Below are positions 7,760 through 17,201 of a stretch of DNA of 49,372 nucleotides, in pieces (position 1 is the first letter of the stretch; each line of letters starts with the position of its first letter). The DNA comes from JBBRQP01 sp038226175 (GTDB taxonomy: Bacteria > Cyanobacteriota > Cyanobacteriia > Gloeobacterales > Anthocerotibacteraceae). The stretch is from assembly GCA_038226175.1 (NCBI GenBank), contig JBBRQP010000016.1:1-49372 (forward strand), read 5' to 3'. The translations under genes were made by a program, and so were the position numbers. The notes below the pieces were generated by a model that ran no database searches, was not told the DNA's origin, and was given only the letters and a program-made list of their open reading frames with translations.

Positions 7760-8470
7760 ATGACCACCGGGTTACAAATCCAAGAACTCTGTGTCGGATA
7801 CGGACAAATTCCAGTTTTGCAAGGGGTCTCGCTGCGCGTTAATCCAGGAGAAATTGTCACTGTGATTGGTCCCAATGGCGCAGGCAAATCGACTACTTTA
7901 CGGACAATCTCCGGTCTGCTACGGCCCAAAAATGGCGTGATTACCTTTAATGACGAAACCGTGAATGGTCTACAGCCCGATATTTTGGTCAGTAAAGGCT
8001 TGGTGCAAGTTCCCGAAGGGCGGCGAATTTTTTCTAAATTGACAGTCATGGAAAACTTAGAAATGGGTGCCTATACCCGCAAAGATGATATTACCCGTGA
8101 AGTAGAACATATTTTTGAGCTATTTCCGCGCCTCAAAGAACGCCTCCAACAAAAAGCTGGTACGCTCTCTGGTGGGGAACAACAAATGCTGGCGATGGGA
8201 CGCGCTTTATTGTCAAAGCCCAAACTTTTACTCTTAGATGAACCTAGTATGGGCTTAGCACCATTGATTGTCCAAGATATCTTCCGTATCATTGCCCAGA
8301 TCCGTGAGCAAGGCGTGATGATCTTGCTGGTCGAACAAAATGCCCAGCAGGCGCTCAAACTCGCTGACCGGGGCTACATCCTCGAAGATGGGCATATCGT
8401 TCTTGAAGATGACGCGAAGGCTTTGTTGACCTCAGATATTGTCCGCAAGAGCTATCTGGGCGAAGACTAG
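7760..8470 (+). CDS. livF: Branched-chain/neutral amino acid ABC transporter ATPase (LivF/NatE type)
   Basis: The 236-residue ATPase has Walker A GPNGAGKS at 37-44, the Q-loop region VPEGRRIFSKLTV at 84-96 that is diagnostic for the LivF subfamily, signature LSGGEQQ at 136-142, Walker B KLLLLDEP at 155-162 and the H-loop replacement typical of LivF (VEQNAQQAL). It would energise uptake of neutral or branched-chain amino acids together with LivG/NatA, two permeases and a periplasmic binding protein. None of those is in this window, which fits the scattered nat genes of cyanobacteria. UrtE (urea) is a related alternative, but the scattered context favours Nat. Confidence 0.88.
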   Translation: MTTGLQIQELCVGYGQIPVLQGVSLRVNPGEIVTVIGPNGAGKSTTLRTISGLLRPKNGVITFNDETVNGLQPDILVSKGLVQVPEGRRIFSKLTVMENLEMGAYTRKDDITREVEHIFELFPRLKERLQQKAGTLSGGEQQMLAMGRALLSKPKLLLLDEPSMGLAPLIVQDIFRIIAQIREQGVMILLVEQNAQQALKLADRGYILEDGHIVLEDDAKALLTSDIVRKSYLGED

Positions 8471-8526
8471 CGCAAAGTCCCTTTACGCCAAGACCCTCGT
8501 AGTGAGAGCAATGCGGCTTCTTCACC

Positions 8527-8538
8527 ATCTAGCTAGAT
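8527..8538. repeat. 12-bp perfect palindrome between livF and the phosphoesterase gene
   Basis: ATCTAGCTAGAT is fully self-complementary and lies in the 132-bp gap between two convergent genes. It has no T-run and is short, so it may be chance or a weak hairpin. No gene was seen in this gap. Confidence 0.3.
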
Positions 8539-8602
8539 CAGATCGTCCCCTCAGCATCCCTTGCGGCAAGCAAAGCTAGGGGGCATAATCTCAAAGTTAT
8601 TA

Positions 8603-11554
8603 TTAATCCCGGTCGGCAACCAAGCGTTTGGTTCCGGGATAGGGAATACCGTCACCTTTGATGCCTTGCCACATGATGCGGTTGTAGGCCATGGGATTGA
8701 GCTTATCTTCTTCGCGAAAATTGAAGCCCTGGGTATGGTCTGCCCACCATTTACCGTCATGAAGTAGGGCTACAGCCGGAGTTTTTGGGGCATTGGTACT
8801 ACAACCTGGAATTAAATTGGGGTCAACAGGCGGCTGGCAGAGTAGACCGGGGATCACCGCATTGAAAGGCTTGTAATTAGGCGTGGTACTAAAGGCATCC
8901 GCCATAAAGGCCGCGTTGGCATCGTATTGGCTGATGTGGTCAATGCCCAAAACATCTTCGATGGTACGTAGCAAGTTAACGGTGGTGTAGTTGGTACTAT
9001 TGACGCGACCTAACTGGCTATAGGCCGATAGGATATGCGCGACAGAACGGTGGGTATCCACATGATCCGGGCCATCCTGGGAGTCATCTTCGACGACAAC
9101 GACCATGGTGTCCTTCCAGTAGGGTGAGTGCGAAAGGGTTTCTAGCACCTTGCCTAGGGCATAGTCATTATCAGCCACTTGCAGTTCTGGGGTATTGATG
9201 CCAGCGACTGCGTTGCTGAAATCTCCCGTATGGTCATGGGCTAACCGTAAGAGCGTTAAATCAGGTAGGTTGTTGTTCGCCACATAGCCATGAAACTCAC
9301 GGTTCCACTCATCAAATAAGTAGATATCGGGAGCCTTTTGGTCAAAGCTGCGGAAATAAATATCCGTCTTGGCCTGCAACGCTGGTTTGGTCGAGACCGC
9401 TTGAGGATGTAAAGGATACGGGGTTGCAGAGATCGGCAGATACAAGGGGTTGAGCGGATCGGGCTGGGTAGGGTCAGCTTCTGACGTTCCGTAGTAGGCC
9501 AAGTCCACAAAAAAGCCGTAGTTACGGACAGTTTTTCCAGCTCTTAGGGCAGAGTCCCAGATGTAACCACCAATAGTTTGGGGATCAAGGTCATTATCAC
9601 CTTCAGGGGCATTAACATCTTTAGTTCCCGGCAAGATTGAGGAACTACCAGTCGGATCAAGTAAGCCAGTTATACGTACACTAAACGGCGAGAGCTGGGT
9701 AATTGGTACGGTCTCGGGCAACGTGGGGTTGATATTGCGGTTGGTGCCTTCATAATCGTAGGTCAGCCCTAAGAATCCGCTGTTACCATAAAGCACTGAC
9801 TGCGTTTTCTCGGTGTAATCGGTGGTGCGTCCGTAGGTAGACCAGCCCCAGCCCACGCCGCTCGACTCACCACTATCATAAAAGTTATCGAAGGCCAAAA
9901 AGTCCCGCGCCATTTTGTGATTATTGGGCGTAATATCTTTGCCATAAATCACCAGACTAGGATCACCATTCGCTCCGGGCAAATCGCCCAACAGTTGATC
10001 GTAGGTGCGGTTTTCTTTGACCACATAAATAACATGCTTGATCTTATTACGTAGGAAAGCCACGATATTTTCGGTGGGTTGGGCAACAAAACCGTTATTT
10101 TTATCCACTTGTTGGCTCAGTCTAGCGAGGGTTTGCTTACTGGGTAAAGGAATCACTGCCAGACCAGCTTTTTCCAGCGCCCAGACGTAGGCATCGCGAT
10201 AGGGCGGCACAAAAGTGATGTAGTCAGGATTGGGACCAGAGTTACTCTTGGCATTGACGACATAGAGAGCTTTGCCATCTTGACTGACGGTGACTGAGTT
10301 GGGATACCAGCCAGTGGGGATACGTCCTAAGACCGTACCTTGGCGCGCATCGACAACGGCTACGGCATTTTCGCCACCAAGAGTGATATAGAGCGTGTTG
10401 TTATCGGGACTAAGGGCAATCGCATTAGGATTAGCCCCTTTGTATTTGTAGCCCGGTCGTAGGAGTGAGAAAGTTTTGACGACTTTGTTGATGCGCGTAT
10501 CAATCACGGAGACGCTGTCACTATTACCATTGACGACATAGAGGGCATTTTGGTTATTTGATAGCACCATTTTGTTGGGTTGGTTTTCAACGGCGATTTT
10601 GGCGATGACCGTACCGCTAGAGACATCAACTGCTAATACTTCATCATCCCGCTGACTGCTGACGTAGGCTGTCAGTGCTCGTCCATTTTTGGGGTTGCTG
10701 GCAATGACCACGTCGAAGGGAAACTCACCCGTTGCCACCGTCCCGCCGGGTGTAAAAAATTTCACTTCTTGGGTGACGGTCCGGGTGGCGAGATTAACTA
10801 AACTCAAAGAATCATTTTCAAAATTAGCCGCAGCAAGTGTGCGACCATCGGCACTTACCGCCACGTTAGCGACGACAGCACCGCTACTTAAGACATTACC
10901 GACGGCAAAGTTAGCCAGGGTATTTTTTAGTAAGCCACCGTTATAGCTAGGCAGGGGCGCGGTTTGATTATCATTGTGACCAAGCAAAATAAAGGGTGCA
11001 TCAGCAATAAATTGCCCGTTTTTTTGTTTGTAAATATAGACTCGGTCATCAATGCCTGCTGAAACAAAGAAGCGTTTACCATCGGGTGACCAAGTTAAAC
11101 CGTTATAGGTGTTGGGGATATTGATTTGTTGGATTTTGACCGGAGTTTTGCCCGTGACATCAAAGACAAAAACCCATTCAGCATTGGGGGTGGTGACGGT
11201 TGTGGCTTGTCCGGTAGTGGGATCAAGCACGGGGTAGGTCAGCAAGGCACCCGTCGTCTCATCAAAAAAGAACGTATTATAGCCACTGGTCATTACTAAT
11301 AATTGCTTACCGTCAGGACTGAGAGCTGTTTTGACAGCTTCCGCAGCATTCCCATTTTTATCACTACGAATCTGGGTTGCAAGGGGAAAAAATTGGGTAT
11401 TGGGAGCTGCTTTGGGCGTAATGTAGCGTCCAGTGGGTAATAGAACAACACCAGGAGCCACAGAACCGACGGGCTGAGGAGCCGCTTGAACACATAACTG
11501 TAGACTGAGTGATCCTGCAAATAAGCTAGCTAAAACCATGCTTTTTTTGACCAT
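8603..11554 (-). CDS. Exported YncE-like propeller / phosphoesterase (acid phosphatase-type) two-domain protein
   Basis: This large secreted enzyme has about 983 residues. The start is placed at ATG 11554, with GAGG about 10 nt upstream and a classic signal peptide (MVKKSMVLASLFAGSLSLQL, cleavage near QAA). Residues about 30-440 form a seven-bladed YVTN/YncE propeller with repeated LSPDG, VSADGRTLAAANF and VVDARQGTVLGRIPTGWYPN units. The second half is a phosphoesterase of the alkaline phosphatase superfamily: HVIYVVKENRTYDQLLGD (metal/nucleophile region), then SSGVGWGWSTYGRTTDY, and late metal ligands in VVVEDDSQDGPDHVDTHRS. It probably releases phosphate from extracellular phosphoesters. 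Upstream on the coding strand, CTTAACCT (11606-11613) and ATAAACCT (11623-11630) resemble cyanobacterial Pho-box repeats, though the 17-bp offset is not the usual one. Confidence 0.83.
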   Translation of the reverse strand: MVKKSMVLASLFAGSLSLQLCVQAAPQPVGSVAPGVVLLPTGRYITPKAAPNTQFFPLATQIRSDKNGNAAEAVKTALSPDGKQLLVMTSGYNTFFFDETTGALLTYPVLDPTTGQATTVTTPNAEWVFVFDVTGKTPVKIQQINIPNTYNGLTWSPDGKRFFVSAGIDDRVYIYKQKNGQFIADAPFILLGHNDNQTAPLPSYNGGLLKNTLANFAVGNVLSSGAVVANVAVSADGRTLAAANFENDSLSLVNLATRTVTQEVKFFTPGGTVATGEFPFDVVIASNPKNGRALTAYVSSQRDDEVLAVDVSSGTVIAKIAVENQPNKMVLSNNQNALYVVNGNSDSVSVIDTRINKVVKTFSLLRPGYKYKGANPNAIALSPDNNTLYITLGGENAVAVVDARQGTVLGRIPTGWYPNSVTVSQDGKALYVVNAKSNSGPNPDYITFVPPYRDAYVWALEKAGLAVIPLPSKQTLARLSQQVDKNNGFVAQPTENIVAFLRNKIKHVIYVVKENRTYDQLLGDLPGANGDPSLVIYGKDITPNNHKMARDFLAFDNFYDSGESSGVGWGWSTYGRTTDYTEKTQSVLYGNSGFLGLTYDYEGTNRNINPTLPETVPITQLSPFSVRITGLLDPTGSSSILPGTKDVNAPEGDNDLDPQTIGGYIWDSALRAGKTVRNYGFFVDLAYYGTSEADPTQPDPLNPLYLPISATPYPLHPQAVSTKPALQAKTDIYFRSFDQKAPDIYLFDEWNREFHGYVANNNLPDLTLLRLAHDHTGDFSNAVAGINTPELQVADNDYALGKVLETLSHSPYWKDTMVVVVEDDSQDGPDHVDTHRSVAHILSAYSQLGRVNSTNYTTVNLLRTIEDVLGIDHISQYDANAAFMADAFSTTPNYKPFNAVIPGLLCQPPVDPNLIPGCSTNAPKTPAVALLHDGKWWADHTQGFNFREEDKLNPMAYNRIMWQGIKGDGIPYPGTKRLVADRD

Positions 11555-11668
11555 GACGGTTGGCCTCTTAGCCGATAGGTACATGACCATTACGCTAGAT
11601 GACGCAGGTTAAGAACAGATAAAGGTTTATATTTATTCACCATCATCATCCGCTCTGAGCGTGATTTA

Positions 11669-12451
11669 ATGACAGATATGCACATTTTAGTTAGTAATGA
11701 TGATGGCGTTCATGCCCCAGGAATTCGTGTTCTAGCTCAAGTGTTAGCGCAAGTAGGGCACCAAGTTACGGTGGTTTGTCCCGATCAAGAACGCTCGGCC
11801 TCCAGCAGTGCGCTGACGATGCATCAGCCGCTTCGGGTTTCTGAAGTGATGGGTATCTATGACCCAGCGATTACGGTCTGGGCGGTCAACGGTACCCCGG
11901 CCGATAGTGTCAAATTAGGCTTAGATGCTTTGCTCTGCTCTCCGCCAGATTGCGTCGTCTCAGGCATCAACTGGGGCTCAAATTTGGGCACCGATGTTTT
12001 TTATTCGGGTACGGTCTCAGCGGCAATGGAGGGCTATCTGGAAGGTTTACCTAGTCTGGCAGTGTCTTTGACTACACGCAGTGAACGGCCTGATTTTTTC
12101 CCAGCGGCGCATTTTGTGGCGCAGTTATTGACCCAATTACCGACCTGTCCTTTGCCCTTGCCCTATTTGCTTAATATCAATATTCCACCACTACCCAAAT
12201 TAACCCTAGATCAAGTGCGTTTTACGGCCTTAGGCAAACGTCGCTACCGGGATATTTTTGAGAAACGCCTTGATCCTAAAGGGCGGGTTTATTATTGGCT
12301 CGCTGGTACAGTTATCGAAGAAGAACAAACCGAGGCTACAGATATTGCAGCTATTCACCAAGGTCTGATCCCCATTACGCCGTTGCACTGTGACTTGGGC
12401 TCTCCTGTGAGTTTGGAAGTGTTATCGAGCAAGGGCTGGTTGGGCGTTTAA
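11669..12451 (+). CDS. surE: 5'/3'-nucleotidase SurE
   Basis: SurE removes phosphate from nucleoside monophosphates and is divalent-metal dependent. The metal site NDDG is at 10-13 and the conserved Ser/Asn blocks are present: DQERSASSSALTM, VNGTPADSVKLGL, and VVSGINWGSNLGTDVFYSGTV. Length 260 residues, normal. ATG at 11678 is a second possible start three codons in. The 3' end overlaps the convergent phosphoglucomutase gene by 4 bp. It is divergent from the phosphoesterase gene, so two phosphohydrolases share one intergenic region and possibly phosphate-linked control. Confidence 0.94.
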   Translation: MTDMHILVSNDDGVHAPGIRVLAQVLAQVGHQVTVVCPDQERSASSSALTMHQPLRVSEVMGIYDPAITVWAVNGTPADSVKLGLDALLCSPPDCVVSGINWGSNLGTDVFYSGTVSAAMEGYLEGLPSLAVSLTTRSERPDFFPAAHFVAQLLTQLPTCPLPLPYLLNINIPPLPKLTLDQVRFTALGKRRYRDIFEKRLDPKGRVYYWLAGTVIEEEQTEATDIAAIHQGLIPITPLHCDLGSPVSLEVLSSKGWLGV

Positions 12452-13836
12452 ACTGAGGGTACCGCCCAGGCTTTAGCCCATTGCAGAGTCTCAGCCACTT
12501 GGGGATGGTTACCACCTTCACAATACAGACGGAGTAAGGGTTCTGTCCCGCTAAAGCGAATCAAAAGCCAACGGTTGTCATCGAGGACAAATTTATGACC
12601 ATCCGTCGTAAGATGTTCGATCACCGGACGACCACAAACCTCAGTTGGCGGTGATTGGGCAAGCCTTTCGATCAGTTTGGCCTTAAATTCAGCACTTGGC
12701 AACGTGATATCAATGCGGTCATAAACCGGGTGAAAATCCAACTCATCACAGAGGTCGTTATAGTTAGCAAGTAGTGATTTACCCGTTGCCACGAGGATCT
12801 CCAGTAAATAAAGACCTGAAAGTAAAGCATCACGTTCGGGCATGTAGTCTTGGTAGCCGATGCCACCAGATTCTTCCCCGCCCAAAATTACGGGTTCGCG
12901 CTCCATGATCTCGGCAATATATTTAAAACCAATCGCGGTTTCATAGACTTTGAGACCACGAGCGACAGCAACCCGACGGATCAGATCGGAACCACTAAGG
13001 GTTTTGACCACAGCGCCGCTTTGTCCTCGCCGCCGTGCCAAATGGTCAATCAACAAGGGGATCAACACCTGGCAATTGAGATAGGTTCCATCCCCATTGA
13101 CTGCCGCGATTCGGTCAGCATCGCCATCAAAGACAATTACCGTGGCCTCTTCGCTCAAACCTTTGAGCAATTTAAAAGCAGGCGTGAGATTTTTGGCAAT
13201 CGGTTCGGGACTAAAACCACCAAAAAGTGGGTCACGTTCTGCCCGGATTTTGCCAATATTCAAGCCCAAACGGTCAAAGCCACTACTCCCAGAACCATGC
13301 ATTCCATCGAGATAAACGGGCATGGGTAGGGTCTGTAAAGTGGTTAAATCAACTTTGGTTTTAATCTCAGCGATATACAGCTCCCAAGGGTCAAAGTGGG
13401 TCAAAGTTCCCCCTGGTCGCGGTGGCAGGTGGTCTTTTTCAAGTAACTCTTCGACCGCTTGGGTCACAGTCTCAGGAGCTGAGCCGCCAAAAGCAGCTTT
13501 AATTTTGAGACCACAATAAGCTGCTGGATTATGGCTTGCGGTCAGAACAAGCCCACCAATGCCACCAAGAGCTTTGACGACCCAACTAATAGCGGGGGTG
13601 GGAGCCGCACAGGTAGCAAGAAATACCTCAAACCCGGCTTCGACTAGAGTATCAGCGACGGCTTGAGCAAACTCTGGCGCCAGAAATCGGTTGTCATAAC
13701 CGATATAAATTCCTGTGCCGGGGTAGGTTTGCGCCAAGACCTCGGCACTGGCATGCGCTACCTTGCGCAGGGTAGGAAAGGTAAATTCTTCGGCAATAAT
13801 ACCGCGCCAACCATCTGTACCAAACCGAATCGTCAT
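12448..13836 (-). CDS. Phosphoglucomutase/phosphomannomutase family protein
   Basis: This alpha-D-phosphohexomutase has 462 residues and all four signature regions: the active-site TASHNP with phospho-Ser101, the Mg loop DGDADR at 237-242, the sugar-binding GGEESGG at 319-325, and the C-terminal phosphate loop RFSGTEPLLRLYCEG. It interconverts hexose-1-phosphates and hexose-6-phosphates for glycogen, nucleotide sugar or cell wall synthesis. The N-terminus IRFGTDGWRGIIAEEFTFP is typical of the cyanobacterial and archaeal PGM/PMM/GlmM-like group, so exact sugar preference is open. It is transcribed alone and convergent with surE. Confidence 0.92.
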   Translation of the reverse strand: MTIRFGTDGWRGIIAEEFTFPTLRKVAHASAEVLAQTYPGTGIYIGYDNRFLAPEFAQAVADTLVEAGFEVFLATCAAPTPAISWVVKALGGIGGLVLTASHNPAAYCGLKIKAAFGGSAPETVTQAVEELLEKDHLPPRPGGTLTHFDPWELYIAEIKTKVDLTTLQTLPMPVYLDGMHGSGSSGFDRLGLNIGKIRAERDPLFGGFSPEPIAKNLTPAFKLLKGLSEEATVIVFDGDADRIAAVNGDGTYLNCQVLIPLLIDHLARRRGQSGAVVKTLSGSDLIRRVAVARGLKVYETAIGFKYIAEIMEREPVILGGEESGGIGYQDYMPERDALLSGLYLLEILVATGKSLLANYNDLCDELDFHPVYDRIDITLPSAEFKAKLIERLAQSPPTEVCGRPVIEHLTTDGHKFVLDDNRWLLIRFSGTEPLLRLYCEGGNHPQVAETLQWAKAWAVPSV

Positions 13837-13910
13837 GCCCTATCCCTCAAGTTCATTGGTTTTTCTGAAATCCGCCTGATACCATATAGCTTACGGTCAA
13901 AGAAAGCCCC

Positions 13911-14837
13911 ATGGAAATAGCCTATTTACGCGGTCAGTTTTTACCCCTCGCTGAGGCCACCCTCAACGTGCGTACCCATGCCTTTTTATACGGCACCGCC
14001 GTCTTTGAGGGTGTTAAGGCTTATTGGGACGCAGCCGAAGAGCAACTTTATATTTTTCGCGGCGCTGATCACTATCGCCGTCTATGTCAGAGTTGCCAAA
14101 TTTTGCGTCTCACCCCGCCCCATACTGCCGCTGAGATGTTGGCATTGAGCGCACAGATTCTCCAAAAAAATCAACTGCGAACGAATACCTATTTGCGTCC
14201 AATTATTTATAAGGCCGATTGTCGCATTGGGCCGATTTTGACCGTGCCGGATACGCAAGACGATTTTTGTCTATTTGTCGAACCGATGAATGCCTATTTA
14301 TCTGCCGAACAGGGCTTACATCTGGGTGTGTCTTCTTGGCGTCGCATTGATGACAATATGATCCCCGCTCGGGCTAAAGTCAACGGTGCCTATGTCAATA
14401 CCGCCCTTGCCAAAACCGATGCCCATTTAGCAGGCTTTGATGATGCGATTGTCCTCACGGCGGAAGGTCATGTGGCTGAAGGCTCGGCGATGAATCTGAT
14501 GCTAGTTCGCAATGGGGTCTTAATTACGCCCTCAATTACCGATAATATCCTCGAAGGTATTACCCGCGATACGATTTTGACCTTAGCTAAGCAGGAATTG
14601 GGCCTAAAAGTAGAATATCGTTCGGTAGACCGCACGGAGCTGTATATTGCCGATGAGATCTTTGTCTGCGGGACAGCGGTGGAAGTAGCGGCGGTCACCA
14701 AGGTCGATCATCACCCGATTGGCTCCGGTAAACTCGGCCCGGTTACCCAACAATTACAGACGTTATTCGACAAGTTGATCCATGGCTATCTGCCCCAGTA
14801 TAGCGATTGGTTGACCCCGGTTTCTCTCAAATCCTGA
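13911..14837 (+). CDS. ilvE: Branched-chain amino acid aminotransferase
   Basis: IlvE is a fold-type IV PLP enzyme that transaminates Val, Leu and Ile with 2-oxoglutarate. The conserved opening is HAFLYGTAVFEGVKAYW, the Schiff-base Lys is K156 in PARAKVNGAYVN, and the PLP phosphate region EGSAMNLMLVRNG and ILEGITRDTILTLA are intact. Length 308 residues, normal. The geranylgeranyl-reductase-family gene follows with its likely start 15 bp after the stop, so the two are probably co-transcribed. Confidence 0.94.
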   Translation: MEIAYLRGQFLPLAEATLNVRTHAFLYGTAVFEGVKAYWDAAEEQLYIFRGADHYRRLCQSCQILRLTPPHTAAEMLALSAQILQKNQLRTNTYLRPIIYKADCRIGPILTVPDTQDDFCLFVEPMNAYLSAEQGLHLGVSSWRRIDDNMIPARAKVNGAYVNTALAKTDAHLAGFDDAIVLTAEGHVAEGSAMNLMLVRNGVLITPSITDNILEGITRDTILTLAKQELGLKVEYRSVDRTELYIADEIFVCGTAVEVAAVTKVDHHPIGSGKLGPVTQQLQTLFDKLIHGYLPQYSDWLTPVSLKS

Positions 14838-14851
14838 GCACACTTGGCCTC

Positions 14852-15988
14852 ATGAATTATGACTGCATTATCATCGGCGCGGGGCCCTCAGGCAGTGCTA
14901 CGGCTTATCACTTAGCTAAGCGTGGTCATAAAGTATTGCTCCTTGAAAAAGAAGCGTTACCGCGTTACAAACCCTGTGGCGGCGGCGTACCTCCGGTTAT
15001 CCAAACCTGGTTTGACTTTAGTTTTGCACCAGTGGTTTCGGCTCAGGTGCAGAGGATTCGCTATACCTGGCACTTGGGTGATGAAGTCCAGGCTGATTTA
15101 GCAGAACCCATCTGGATGGTACGCCGAGATCAGTTTGATCATTTTTTGGTAACCCAAGCCCAAGCCCAAGGCGTTGTGCTCAAAAGTAATTGTCCTGTCC
15201 TCGGTGTCGAAGCTCGGTCTGATGGCTGGCAAGTTCGTACCGCAGAAGGTGAATTCAGGGGACGTTATCTCGTGGGTGCTGATGGTGCCAAGGGATCAAC
15301 GGCGCGTTGGCTGGGACTCGAAAAACGCAAAGTTTGCATCGGTGGTGCGATTGAAGTCGAGATCCCGGCTCCGGTGCTAGAGCCTCAGACGGCACATTTT
15401 GAGTTTGGCATGGTCAAGTCAGGCTATCTTTGGAACTTTCCGAAGCACGAGGGACATTCGATTGGGATCGGTACCTTTGGGCGTCAAAAAGTTGATCTAA
15501 AAACACCCCTAGCCGAATATGTGGCGAGTTTTGGCCTAACGTTGCAAGATATTCGTTTATATGGACATCCTTTGCTGCTTTGGCAGGGGCATAGTCCCCT
15601 GCATACACACCATGCCTTACTCGTTGGCGAAAGTGCGGGGATCGTTGATCCGTTTACTGCTGAAGGGATTCGGCCTTCTTTGCATACAGGCGTGTTAGCA
15701 GCAGATTATCTAGCTCGGGCTTTGGCGGGAGAACAAGATGCTTTGGCGGGTTATACCCTAGCTGTCCGCGAACACTGGGGTGAAGATTTGCAGTGGGCTA
15801 GTCGTTTAGCGGCTATTTTTTATCGTTGGCCAGAGCTAGGCTATCGCTTGGGGATCAAAAGACCGGGTACAACCGAAAAGATGGGGCAACTTCTATCCGG
15901 TAAAGTCCGATATCGGGAAGTTGCCCAACGGGCGATCACGCGCTTAAACCCCATTGCTCTTGGAGCATTTTCAGATCATCAGGGTTAA
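14852..15988 (+). CDS. Geranylgeranyl reductase-family FAD-dependent oxidoreductase
   Basis: The FAD-binding Rossmann motif IIIGAGPSGSATAYHLAKRG opens the protein directly after ATG 14852, and the second family motif ALPRYKPCGGGVPP follows at about 40. The conserved GESAGIVDPFTAEGIRPSLHTG binds FAD pyrophosphate. Members reduce isoprenoid double bonds (for example ChlP on geranylgeranyl chains). This protein has about 378 residues, shorter than ChlP, and differs in its N-terminal motif, so a role in quinone, lipid or carotenoid side-chain reduction is equally possible. The reading frame opens at TTG 14807 inside ilvE, but the FAD motif position and spacing support ATG 14852. Confidence 0.84.
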   Translation: MNYDCIIIGAGPSGSATAYHLAKRGHKVLLLEKEALPRYKPCGGGVPPVIQTWFDFSFAPVVSAQVQRIRYTWHLGDEVQADLAEPIWMVRRDQFDHFLVTQAQAQGVVLKSNCPVLGVEARSDGWQVRTAEGEFRGRYLVGADGAKGSTARWLGLEKRKVCIGGAIEVEIPAPVLEPQTAHFEFGMVKSGYLWNFPKHEGHSIGIGTFGRQKVDLKTPLAEYVASFGLTLQDIRLYGHPLLLWQGHSPLHTHHALLVGESAGIVDPFTAEGIRPSLHTGVLAADYLARALAGEQDALAGYTLAVREHWGEDLQWASRLAAIFYRWPELGYRLGIKRPGTTEKMGQLLSGKVRYREVAQRAITRLNPIALGAFSDHQG

Positions 15989-16151
15989 CTAAATGGCACC
16001 GACTGTAGCCATCCTGATGAACATCACAACAGATGCGCGCCCAACCGCTCGCCGTATGCTCGACCAAGAAGAATGCTTCTTCGGTAATGAAAAAGCCTTG
16101 ATGATTACGGGTCTCTGGTTGGACTTCTACGCGATGATGATCATGATTCAT
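15936..16151 (-). CDS. Small hypothetical protein (71 aa)
   Basis: Start ATG 16151 is supported by a strong AGGAGGG Shine-Dalgarno 6-8 nt upstream. The protein is His/acid-rich at the N-terminus (MNHDHHRVEVQPETRNHQGF), followed by FFITEEAFFLVEHTASGWAR and two Cys (ICCDVHQDGYSRCH). The spacing of His and Cys could allow metal binding, but no family was recognised. Its last 53 bp overlap the end of the oppositely oriented geranylgeranyl-reductase-family gene. A longer upstream frame to 16229 is less credible because it bypasses the SD. Confidence 0.6.
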   Translation of the reverse strand: MNHDHHRVEVQPETRNHQGFFITEEAFFLVEHTASGWARICCDVHQDGYSRCHLVNPDDLKMLQEQWGLSA

Positions 16152-16325
16152 GACAGACCCTCCTAGTAACAAATGTGTAGTGCTTATTACAGTAGCGGAA
16201 AATTTATGGGTGATCCCCATCCAAAACATTTCAAGTTGTTACGACTAAATGACCGTTTTAGCGGCTTTATCTTAATCTTTTGTAATCAAATACAGCAGTT
16301 TCTAGAGCCATTTACCTAGGAGCAA

Positions 16326-17189
16326 TTAGGCCATAAATGGCAACACACAAATCGTAGCCTCGACCATAGTTCCTTCAAACTCTATCTGCACCGTATCTCC
16401 GGGGATCGCCCTCTGCCAGCGAATTCTAGCCAATCCAATAATTTTATCATTAAGAGATGTAACACAACTGGTCAAGGAACCTATACTTGTACCTTCTTTT
16501 TGTAAATCTAAGGGCAGATTACTTAACAATTCTTTAAGTCTAACGCCCACCAATTGATTTTGCGGATGACCCACGAAGGTCAAGCGTGAGATCACTTCTT
16601 GGCCGGTATAGCAGCCTTTATTGTGGTCGAGTGCTTGATCCCAGCCTAGTCCGAGTGGTACCAATTCTTCGGTTAATTCGTGTCCCCAAGCGGGGTAGCC
16701 TTGGAGAATGCGCTGCGCTTCGACTTGTTCGGTGCTGAGTGCTAGATAGCCTAATTCTTCCCAGTAAATAGCCAAGTCTTGGTCTGTTGGACTCCAAAAC
16801 ATGCCATTGCTCTGCTGCGTGGCGAGATAGCCCTCAGCTTGGCTCACAATCTGACCGGCTACGAGTTCTGACATTCCCACAATTTGCCAGAGCCGACCGG
16901 GGCAAATTTCGATCTGGACATCTTCACTAAAAACATAGGCATCTAAGCGCCCTGCCAGGGTCTCTAGGCAGTCTGTTGGGGTTTGTAGTAGGAAGTTGTC
17001 CTCAGCGATCCCCCAACACCACAGCGGGGCTATGAGGCGGCCTAGCGCATTCAACAGCGTACCGGGGATCACCTGCCCGACGGCTAATTTTGCCACATTG
17101 CAGGAGAGCATCCGATTCAAAAAATCCCGGCTATCCTTACCGCTGATCCGAACTATGCCTTGAGCGGGAATATACCAACCTTTGATCAT
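16326..17189 (-). CDS. ygfZ: Folate-binding protein YgfZ (Fe-S cluster maturation)
   Basis: YgfZ is a GcvT-related, tetrahydrofolate-dependent factor for repair or assembly of certain Fe-S enzymes. The diagnostic motif KGCYTGQE is at 191-198 with the essential Cys193, followed by SRLTFVGHPQNQLVGVRL. Length 287 residues, normal for cyanobacterial YgfZ. It is the last gene of the blaI-M56-GNAT-rsmI-ygfZ run, starting 12 bp after rsmI. Confidence 0.93.
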   Translation of the reverse strand: MIKGWYIPAQGIVRISGKDSRDFLNRMLSCNVAKLAVGQVIPGTLLNALGRLIAPLWCWGIAEDNFLLQTPTDCLETLAGRLDAYVFSEDVQIEICPGRLWQIVGMSELVAGQIVSQAEGYLATQQSNGMFWSPTDQDLAIYWEELGYLALSTEQVEAQRILQGYPAWGHELTEELVPLGLGWDQALDHNKGCYTGQEVISRLTFVGHPQNQLVGVRLKELLSNLPLDLQKEGTSIGSLTSCVTSLNDKIIGLARIRWQRAIPGDTVQIEFEGTMVEATICVLPFMA

Positions 17190-17201
17190 TATGCTTGCCA
17201 G

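Noticed and set aside
12850..13329. 159-codon forward frame inside the phosphoglucomutase gene
   Set aside because: Antisense shadow of a gene with complete catalytic motifs.
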